Of a DNA stretch of 64,000 nt, positions 56,101 through 64,000 are shown piece by piece (positions within the stretch are counted from its first letter, which is position 1; the number at the start of each line of letters is the position of its first letter). The notes beneath the pieces are model-generated. The model had not been told where the DNA came from. It saw only the letters and a program-made list of their open reading frames with translations, and did no database searches. The DNA is from Aquila chrysaetos chrysaetos. Its lineage: Eukaryota; Chordata; Aves; Accipitriformes; Accipitridae. The position numbers and the translations under genes are program-made. The DNA lies in assembly GCF_900496995.4 (NCBI RefSeq), contig NW_024470385.1, forward strand, positions 62,001-126,000. The letters run 5' to 3'.

Positions 56101-59100
56101 TGGTGTCTCAGGAAGCTCTTGCCTGCCAGACAATTTGTGCAGCAGGACCAGGATGGTGAGGAGCTTGTACCCAACATGCAGCTCCTCCTTATTCCTGTGC
56201 TAGGGCAAGTTTCTGGCCTTTCAAATGAGCATGTTCAGACAGTGCAATCACCCAATTCCAAGGCAAGCAATCCCTTGTTGGGAGATCTTCCCAGCAACAG
56301 GGCACAAACAAGCTTTGCAGTCGGACGCTTTCCCAGGACCAGCTGCCAGACTGCTCACTGGCTCTGCTGAAGCTGGACCCGCTTCTGAGGAGCCACGTCC
56401 TAAGCATTTCACGCTTCTTCCCTGTCAGACTTCGTCCTGCATGCCTGTCCAGTGAAGGAGGAGGAGGTTGGGCTCCCACATCCCACAGGTTTTGAGTACC
56501 AGCACCATCTACTGGCCATGTGGGCATCTATGGGGCATGCCAGCGATGCTGACAGTGTACCCCTACCCACCGCACCGCCCTGAATCTCAGGAGGCACAGA
56601 GCATCTGCTTCTCTGTTTGTGTCCCAGGCAGGAACCCCAGAAACTGCTCGTGGTGTCCAGAGGTGCAGGCAGCCCACAAACTCAACCAACACGCAGGAGC
56701 CACAAGAGATATAGGAAGGGCAGAGCACTGCCCTGAAAGGTGTTTCTGCCAAGCACACTACAACCACCAACCCCACTAGCACGCTGAGCCCCAAGAGTCA
56801 GTTGAAGGTCTCGTGAAAGATGGCTGCAAGAGCCAAGGAACCAGAGCAGGCACTCTGTCCTTGAAAAGAACTGCTCTCAGAGGTGAGAGTGCAGGTCCAC
56901 TCCTAACACGTGCACTTGCTGCATCTAGGAGGCTGCTGGCAGGCATTCAGGTATTGCTCCTGCAGCAATTGCCTCCCAGGGGTCGCAGCCCTGAGCAGAG
57001 CTCTGTGCAGGGCTGTCCAGCCCTCAGCAGGGCACAGCTGCCACCGCCTGTAGGGCACCTATCTCAGGGTGCTTGGTTGGCAGCCAAGGCCACAGGCACA
57101 TCTTAGGGACCAGCTGAAGCAAGGGTAGCAGGTGATGCCTCTATCAGACCCAAGCAGGTTGTCTATCTGCAGTCCTTTTTGCTGACCAGGGCGTTCCTTG
57201 AGATGCAGAGGTAACACAATGCCCTCCCCCAGCCATAGCCAGGAGGCTGTGAAGAGTCTCAGACCCACAAGAAGTCATCCTCTTCCCACTTGCCAGTGTT
57301 GTACCAGTCAGCACCATGATGACTTCTCTCCAGAGGCAGCACCCAGCCTTCCTCCTGAAACCCAGGAGCCTCACACCACCTCCTGGGTGGCAGCCACGCC
57401 ATGTGTGCCAACACAGCCTGCTCTCCTACCCGGTTACCTCCTCCCTCAGCCGACTACTGCAGGCAAACTTGCCATTTCTTATTCTGAAAGTCCCACATTC
57501 TAGAACTGTTTCTGCATCACAGCAATTCACCTGGTAGATCCCTCCTCCCAGAGAGTACAACTTGCCCAACTGCTTCATCACAACTTTCATTTGGCACATT
57601 GCGTATCTATTAATTACACATTTCTGGTGGCTTTTCATTCATGCTGTGTTGCAAGGGCTCCTTATCGAACTCCTCCCAATGACAATGATAGACTGATCTG
57701 GCACTCTGGGGGGTAGGTTCAGGGACTCTTTATCTGCTGACAGATTCTGCCACAAGTGTAGAAACTTGCAAGCTTCTAATTTTCCTCTGACACAGCCTAG
57801 GGCCTAAACACAACACGAGCACAAAGAGATTTGAGAGTGAATGCTTAAGGTGTGAAGACAATCCTCCCAAAAACAGGCACTCTCACTTAGTTTGGAAGAT
57901 CCCATCGCACAGTCACCATGCCCCAACAAGACCAGTCTGTTAGCCCCCGACCTTAGAACACATACCTTGGTGTAAGAGTCAACATCATTACCCCTATGTA
58001 ACGGCGCTTTGTCTCTGCATTGCCGAACCAAGAGCCTGTCGAAGGAAAGGACATCAAATGACAAGGTTGAAAACAGACAGGCACTCAAAATAGTGCTGGG
58101 CTGAACCAGACGAGTCACAAAGCCCATATACCTCAAGGCAGACATCGTGCGGAGGGAGTCATTCTGATTCCCTACCAACAGCTTATTTAAGTTCCCTTTA
58201 CCAGTTAGAGCTTTATAGCTACTGCATAGTTTGTTTTCCTGGTTTGAGTTGTCATTTTTTGACTAAGAATATCACTGCACGGTGTCAACATGAGAACCAG
58301 ATAGCAAGAGTCTGCATTAAATAAATTATCACAAACACAAAGGAACAAAAAGAGGCGATGTTCTACATGACTAAATTAACTACTTTTCCTTTATGATACA
58401 GCTGAATCCTGCACCTGCATTTCCATTAGTACCCACAAGGCTAAGCAGGCCCCAGTTTCCAGGTCATCCTTTCCCTTTTTTCCCATATGTTGAGATCTAA
58501 TGAAAAAAAACCAACCAAACAAAAAAACCACCTCACCTACTCCTGGGGACTTAAGTGGAAGCTACTTGAGACACTTTAAAAGTCTTTATCTGCAGCAGAT
58601 GCAGGCCAGCATCCTCCCTGCAGTTTGTTAGGCCCCTGTGGGCAGGGAAGTAGCAGCATAGCTTTCCCATGGCAGAGGGGAGTTTCATGCTGGATAGGAG
58701 CATCTTCTTACCCCCAAAGACTCTTTCTCCCACTCTCCTTGCCCTTCTCTCAGAGGGAGCCCAGCTGTGCCAGAGCTTCCCTCTTTCATCCTCCTCCTTC
58801 TCCCAATACCTGAGCAAGGAGGCACGCAACTCACTTTTGCGCTGCTCCTCCTTTTGCAGGAACTTCCGCAGCCGGTCTGAGGGGATGGCAAAAGAGATGC
58901 CTGATGTCACCTTCATAGTGTTCACCCCAATCACTTCGCCATCCTGCAGGGGAAAAGACTCTCTGCTATCCAGCCTGCATCGCTGGGGAGAGGAGGGGAA
59001 CTACTGTGCAAGCCTGGAGTCTCGCCTGTGCGCCCATCCCTTCCCAGCCTGCTGCTTCTGCTGCCTGCCCAACCCTGCTGAGGCTGGGTGGGGACTGGTC

Positions 59101-62100
59101 CCATGGGCTGCATCCCACGCAGCCCCTCCCTCTGCCCTGCCAGCATCAGCCAAGCCGGCCTCACCAGAGTCCCATCAGTTCAGCCTCCCTGAAACAGACA
59201 CTGCACAGGGCTCCCACGCTGGGCCGATCCCCTGCTCCTCCTCACAAGGAGCCTGGAGCACGCACCGTCCCTCCCTCCTGGCACCAAGCCCCAGGGGGCA
59301 CAGACTGAAGGGCACACAGCACACTTCTGCCCCGGCCAGCGAAGTTGCAAGCAGGAGAACTTACCAAGTTGACGAGGGGGCCCCCGGAGTTCCCAAACTG
59401 CAGCAGAGGAGAGAGCAGTAAACAGGCCATGAAAGCAACATCCTCACACAGCAGGACCCGCGGCAGGGAGGCAAGAGTCCAGAAAACAGGGTCAGGCCGA
59501 GAAACGCAGCCAGCGCCTGGGTGACCGGCCAGAATCCCTTCATCTCCCAGTGCTCTGTGTCCGCCTCCTCTGACCTCATGGCACCCACAGCCCTTCCCCA
59601 GCTCCCCCCTCCCCAAAGAGGGCAGCTGGGATGAGGTGCCAACCCACCGTGCACCGCAAGCTCCCCTTACATCAATAGCAGCATCAGTCTGGATGTACTC
59701 CATGTCAGAGGCGGTCAGGCCCAGCTCCCGGCTGCCCCGCTGGGCAGAGCTGACGATGCCAGAGGTGATGGTGTTCTGCAGGGCGAACGGGCTGCCCATG
59801 GCCACCACGAACTCTCCCTGACGCACCTCGGAGGAACGCCCAAGGGGCAGGGTGGGCAGCGGATGCTGGAAGAGAGGAGGATGGTGAGCGGATGGGAGGG
59901 AATGAAGGGAGCGTCTCCACAACCGCAATGTGCACCTTAGGCTTGATCTTGATGGTAGCAATGTCTGCAACCTGGTCCACGTCCTGCACCACGGCATCAT
60001 ACTGCTCGCCGCTGGCCAGCTTCACCCGCACGCGCCGCCGGTTTGCCACCACGTGTGCGTTGGTCACAATAAGCCCATCCGGAGACACCAGAAAACCCGA
60101 GCCGTTAGAGATGGGCACATCACGACCTGAAAAGGGATGCCTGCAAGGTGGGCACAGGTCAGGAAGGGGTGGCAAGTGACCCTGAGGGGACTGGTAGGGA
60201 CTCTGGGGAGGGAGGGCAGGCAGGGGCCAGGCAGACCGGGTGGCCCAGAGTGGTAGGCCTGGAAAAAAGCAGGGGACAGTGAGGACGTCTGGGAAACAGC
60301 ATGCTGGGGGAGGCTCCTTCACTTCCCCATGAAAGGTCCCCATTTCAAGAGCCCGGACAAACACGCACGCAACAGGGCAACAAGGAGGAATCAGGAGTCC
60401 ACGCACAACTACAAAGGTGCGATCCCACTGGGACTACAGAGGCATGGTGGGAAGTTTACATGAGTGGAGAGCTGCAAAAAATGGCGCAGGCTCTTTGGGA
60501 AAGAGCAGCAAGGAGCTAAGTAGAAGAGGTTGTGATCTGCACAAAGAAGTAGCCTGAACACACAGAGCCTTGCCTCAGAGCATGTAATAACGACTTGGGA
60601 GGTGATGGATACATCTTCTTTAGACAGCTAGAGGAAGACTTATGACTGCAGGCCCTGGTCCCCATGGGGGATGTCAATCACCCTGACCTCTGCGGGAAGG
60701 CCTGGTGCTGAGTGGGGGAAGGGACCTAGTGACACGGGACACAGAAAGGGCTGAGGCGATGGGTGCCTTTTTGCCTTGTTCCTTGGGCCTCCCAAGTCCC
60801 TGTGCCCTGAGGCAGTCTGTCGGAATGCAGCATTACACAGAAGAAGATCAAGGGAGGGATCGCTGCAGCCAGCTGAACACGCATGAGTCCATGGCACCAG
60901 ACAGGATACACATGAGGGGGATGGCTGATGTCCCTGTGAGGGCTCAAACGTCACAGTGGTAAACGGGGGCTCCTGATGGCTGGAAAAAGGCAAACGTCAC
61001 ACCAGCCTGCAAAATTGCCAAGAAAGAGGGTCCTGAACACTGCAGGTCAGTCAACTTCGCCCCCATCTCTGGGAAAGTTACGGAGCAAACGCTCCCAGAA
61101 ACCACTTCCTGGCACACAGCACACAAGAAGGGGACTAAGAACAGCCAGCACAGACTTAGCAATGCCAAATCATGGCTGACCAACCTGGCTGGCTTCTGCG
61201 GTCAGACGAGTGACTGTGCAGATAAGGGGTGAGCAGTAGATATTGTTTACCCTAAGCAGGCTTTCAGCATGGTCTGCCGTGGTACCCTTCTAGCCACGTA
61301 GGTGACGTGGGCTGATAATCAGACCAGGTGAACGGAAAATTGGCTGGACCACTAGGGCCCAAGTCTGGCTGGTGGTCAGCTACTAACACCATGCTTCAGG
61401 AACCGAGGGAAGGGCCAACGCCATTTAACAGCTTTCATGTTCATGAACTGGAGGATGAGACACTACACATGCTCAGCAAGCCCGCAGGTGACACCACGCT
61501 GGAGGAAGCAGTCAACAAGCCGAAGGGCAGAGCTACTATTCAGAGGTGCCTTAACAGGCTGGAGACACGGGATGGCAGGAACATTATGGAGTTCAAAGGT
61601 AAACGCAAAGTCATGCTCCTGGGACAGAGTAAGCCTGTGCCACAGGACAGCCTGGGGCCGCTGCCTAGAAGGCAGCTTCGCCAAAACAGTCCCGGAGGAC
61701 AAGAAGGTGGCAGTGCGGCAGCGGCACGTCCCTGTGGCGAAGGCCGACCGCGCACCGGCTGCGTGTGCAGGCAGCGGGGCGAGGGGACGGATCGGTCCCT
61801 CCTGCGGCACTTGTGGGACCCCACCCGGATGTCATGCCTGGTTCAGGCTGCCTGGGATGCAAGACGGGGCGGCCGCGGGAGAGGCCAGCGGAGGCCCCGG
61901 AGGTGGCCGGGGCGGGGGGGTGCGCTGTGCAGGGAGCCTGGTGGGGGGGGGGCTGTTCAGCCGAGGGAGCGGGGAGGGTCGGGGGATCCCTCCCTGGGGG
62001 GTGTGGGGAGGACGGGACCAGACCCTTCTCGGAAGGACAGAGCGGGAGGGGACCGGGACAGGGTCAAGAGGGAAAGCTCCCCGTCGGGTAGCGGGGACGC

Positions 62101-62510
62101 CGGTTCCGCAGGGGGCCGCGGACCGGGCCGGGGGCGGCCGCCCGGTGCCGGTACCTGCCCACGATCTCCACGTAGACCAGCGCGGGCGCCGTCTTCTCCA
62201 CCACGTCGGCGATGAAGTTGAAGGCGGCGCGGGGCGAGGCGGGCGGCGGCGGGGCGGGCACGGCGGCGCACAGCGCGGGCAGCGCGGGCCGGCGGCCCTC
62301 GCCCTCCCGGGCCCACAGCAGCACCAGCGCCGCCGCCCCGGCCCCCAGCGCCGCCGCCAGCGCCCGACCCCCGGAGGAAGGAGGAGGAGGGGGACAGGGA
62401 GGAGGCGGCGGGGGCGGAGGACGGGCCTCGGTGGCCCCGCACAGCGCCCGGCAGCACCGCACCGCGCCCGGCCGCAGCGGAACGCGCAACCACCGCGCCA
62501 GCGCCGCCAT
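53176..62510 (-). CDS. HTRA2: HTRA2/Omi mitochondrial serine protease, complete, 8 exons
   Basis: Intermembrane-space protease that degrades misfolded proteins and, when released, binds IAPs. Exons (minus strand): 62510-62155, 60140-59936, 59865-59671, 59397-59365, 58943-58835, 58014-57966, 53748-53653, 53341-53176; 1209 nt, 402 residues (human precursor 458). Arg/Pro-rich presequence, a membrane helix (about 50-67, [17 protein letters not shown]), then [15 protein letters not shown]: processing before A83 would expose an AVPA IAP-binding motif (human AVPS). The trypsin-like triad is complete: H148 in VTNAHVV, D178 in VADIA, S256 in GNSGGPLV, with the same spacing as human H198/D228/S306. PDZ domain about 305-395, ending SVVPEVTE. 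The ATG has A at -3 and G at +4. Introns 1 and 6 carry CR1 material. Divergent partner of AUP1; convergent with LOXL3. Confidence 0.95.
54210..54870 (-). mobile_element. CR1 LINE fragments, minus strand, in HTRA2 intron 6
   Basis: A CR1 3' end at about 54595-54870 (GGTTGAGGTTGGAAGGGACA, CCCAACCCCC, GGCAACCTGTGCCAGGCTTT, TTGCCTCTTGTCCTGTCAC on the plus strand). To its left, at about 54270-54380, is a second CR1-derived piece containing GAACTGGACACAGCGCTCCAG. Both diverged, both 5'-truncated. They may be two insertions. Confidence 0.75.
55172..55228. repeat. Purine-rich AAAAG/A-run simple repeat
   Basis: GAAAGAAAAGAAAAGA followed by two long A runs separated by GGAGG, in HTRA2 intron 6. Confidence 0.85.
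55230..57965 (-). other. HTRA2 intron 6, unassigned part
   Basis: Remainder of the 4.2-kb intron between exon 6 (57966) and exon 7 (53748). No coding exon, RNA gene or confident repeat recognised. Confidence 0.5.
60400..61690 (+). mobile_element. Old CR1 LINE, plus strand, in HTRA2 intron 1
   Basis: Degraded ORF2 with many stops: [20 protein letters not shown] (intact family [20 protein letters not shown]), [31 protein letters not shown] (family DIVYLDFSKAF), and the downstream thumb region near 61480-61600. It fills most of the 2-kb intron. Older than the 15-17 kb copy. Confidence 0.75.
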
Positions 62511-62533
62511 GCTGCTCCGGTGCCCGCCCGCGG

Positions 62534-62675
62534 GGCACGCTGGGAGCTGAAGTCCCGCCCCGCCAGGCCCTCCGGGAGGCGCGGCCCCGCCGCGAGGCAC
62601 GCTGGGAGTCGTAGTCCTGAGGCGGAAGCCTGCCGGAAGCTGTAGTCCGCCGCGGGGCACGCTGGGAGCTGTAGT
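62534..62675. promoter_or_regulatory. Cluster of ZNF143/Staf (SBS) motifs
   Basis: Three good copies of GCACGCTGGGAGYYGWAGTC at 62535-62554, 62597-62616 and 62657-62676 (reverse complement GACTACAGCTCCCAGCGTGC, the ACTACA + CCCAG form of the Staf/ZNF143 site), plus a weaker copy at about 62629-62648. All have the same orientation, spaced about 60 bp. Confidence 0.7.
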
Positions 62676-62922
62676 CCCGCCGCCAGCCGCGCCGACGGTC
62701 GTAGCGCGGCCGCCGGCGGAGAAGGGCAGGGAGGCTTTGCGGCGGGAGCAGCTCACTGGGCCCGCCGGACCCGCCAACCGCCCTCTTCGCGTCGCCGGCC
62801 GTCGAGGGCCCGTGGCGAGAGGGAGAGAGTCGGGGCGGGGGACGGGGGCGGCGCGGTGCACGCCGGGAAGGCGCCGTGCCTCCCAGGCTGCCCCGCGCGG
62901 GCCAGGCGGGCGGCCGCGGGGG

Positions 62923-62934
62923 AAGATGGCGGCG
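62923..62934 (+). promoter_or_regulatory. YY1-type element and possible uORF start upstream of AUP1
   Basis: AAGATGGCGGC, the classic YY1 consensus, lies 46 bp before the AUP1 ATG. Its ATG opens an 8-codon frame (62926-62952, MAAGVGRR then TGA) that would be an upstream ORF if transcription starts 5' of it. Confidence 0.5.
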
Positions 62935-62971
62935 GGTGTCGGGCGCCGCTGAGGTACCGGCTGCGGTGGGG

Positions 62972-63544
62972 ATGGAGCCTCCTGCGGCCCCGGGCCCCGA
63001 GCGGCTCTTCGACTCGCACCGGTGAGAGCCGCGACGGCCTGAGGGGCGTGCGTGGCCCTCTCCCGTGTTTCGCGGGAGCGGGCCGCGGGCTCCCGGGGGA
63101 GGCCCGCGCAGGAAGCCGGGGTGTCCCCGGGAGGAGGCCCCGGGGGTCCGCTGGGAGAAGGGGTATTCCACGGGAGCTCCGTGGGAAGGGTCGGGTTGTC
63201 CCTTGGGGGGACCGGTGAGGGTCCGGGGTGTGACCGGGAGGCCCGGGATGGGCTGGGTATCTCGCTGGGGAGGCCCGGGAGGTTATGCAGAACGGGGGAC
63301 GCAGAGTGATCCCTGGGGAGGGCCCGGGCGAGCAGCTGGGGATCCGTCTATCCCGTAGGCATCCCAGCCATGCTCAGGCGATCTGTGCTGCTCTTTGGCC
63401 CTACAGGTTTCCGACTGATGGGTTCCTGCTTCTGGCCCTGCTGCTCTACGCACCCGTGGGGCTCTGCCTGCTCGTCCTGCGCGTCTTCATCGGCGTACAC
63501 GTCTTTCTGGTCAGCTGCGCTCTGCCTGACAGCGTGCTGCGACG
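62972..63544 (+). CDS. AUP1: AUP1 (lipid droplet-regulating VLDL assembly factor), first two coding exons
   Basis: Monotopic ER and lipid-droplet protein that recruits UBE2G2 and helps ERAD. Coding exon 1, 62972-63021 ([17 protein letters not shown]), ends CACCG|GTGAGA; exon 2, 63407-63544 (phase 2 to 2), starts [19 protein letters not shown] and ends ALPDSVLRR before GTGCGT. This gives residues 1-63, including the hydrophobic hairpin (about 22-52) that inserts into the ER or lipid droplet. Human AUP1 begins [17 protein letters not shown] and has [13 protein letters not shown] at the same place. The acyltransferase-like, CUE and G2BR parts are beyond the right edge. The ATG has G at -3 and +4. 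Confidence 0.93.
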
Positions 63545-64000
63545 GTGCGTGGGCCCGGCTCTCCCCATGGCGTGGAGCTCCTCTTGTTGCCCAGGGTGGG
63601 GATGGGGTGTGCAGACAGTGCTGTGGGGCAGCATGGAGTGGGAGGGCTGCCCTTGCCTGTTTGGGGTCCTTAGCCATGGAGGAGGTTTGGCTCATGCAGG
63701 GGTTTACAGGGAGCTGTGCTTTTGGGACTCTTCATCCCCAGGACCCATGAAGGTGTCCTTCTCTGCCAAGGCTAAAGCTGGCAGTTGCCTCTTGAGTGCT
63801 CAAGGACTGATCTGGAACACTTGGATCAGCTGAGTATCCTGCTAAGACTTTCTGTGGTGGCTTGCTGCCCCATATTTCATGCTGCAGCTACAGCTCTGCA
63901 GGCAGCCTTCAGCCCCAACTGCAGCCCCCCAACAATTCCTGTCCCAGACATCTGTCATATCATTTCCATTTTGTACCAGTGTCCTTCCTGAAGTTATGTG
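63545..64000 (+). other. AUP1 intron 2 (partial)
   Basis: No AUP1 exon 3 residues (VVRTMCAVLGLVARQ-type) found before the window ends. No other feature seen. Confidence 0.6.

Larger units (their letters stand above)
61860..63350. promoter_or_regulatory. Divergent CpG-island promoter shared by HTRA2 and AUP1
   Basis: The two start codons (62510 minus, 62972 plus) are 461 bp apart inside one continuous CpG island, so one bidirectional promoter is expected. It contains repeated SBS/ZNF143-type motifs and a YY1-type element, listed separately. No TATA box recognised. Confidence 0.85.

Noticed and set aside
1-64000. tRNA, rRNA or snRNA genes
   Set aside because: No cloverleaf with A/B boxes or other structural RNA signature was recognised by eye; a covariance-model search could still find small ones.

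Overview
This is vertebrate nuclear DNA, almost certainly from a bird. Genes are split into short exons with GT-AG introns, are GC-rich and closely packed (microchromosome-like), and the interspersed repeats I can recognise are all CR1 LINEs, one of which ends in the 8-bp ATTCTATG-type tail typical of birds. The species cannot be read from the sequence.

Layout, left to right: (1) 5' end of DOK1 on the minus strand (two coding exons, 2724-3607; the rest lies off the left edge). (2) 3.6-8.0 kb: divergent intergenic DNA with an old CR1 remnant. (3) A complete 16-exon gene on the plus strand, 8017-29387, encoding an O-GlcNAcase (GH84) paralogue of about 1151 residues, called here OGA-like. (4) LOXL3 on the plus strand: CpG-island promoter near 30.5-31.5 kb, a long 5' intron, coding exons 38879-50346. 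(5) A convergent gap. (6) HTRA2 on the minus strand, 62510-53176, complete in 8 exons. (7) The first two coding exons of AUP1 on the plus strand, 62972-63544, sharing a divergent CpG-island promoter with HTRA2; the rest is off the right edge.

The order and orientation DOK1 / LOXL3 / HTRA2 / AUP1 match the human 2p13 block as I know it, except that the OGA-like gene sits between DOK1 and LOXL3, where I know of no human gene. Every exon junction given for OGA-like, LOXL3, HTRA2, DOK1 and AUP1 was checked for reading phase. The OGA-like exons sum to 3456 nt, the standard LOXL3 exon set to 2262 nt (753 residues, the human length), and HTRA2 to 1209 nt (402 residues).

Most notable: the OGA-like gene keeps the catalytic DDID motif and the C-terminal GNAT-like domain, but its linker has been rebuilt from two successive tandem arrays (11 x 14 residues, then 8 x 13 residues) that run directly into the conserved stalk. 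LOXL3 carries a duplicated SRCR4 half-domain exon of the same phase, which looks like a mutually exclusive pair, plus an in-frame 60-nt basic cassette exon inside SRCR2. The HTRA2/AUP1 promoter holds repeated ZNF143/SBS-type motifs. A CR1 fragment in OGA-like intron 2 has a nearly identical inverted 236-bp copy 2.7 kb away.
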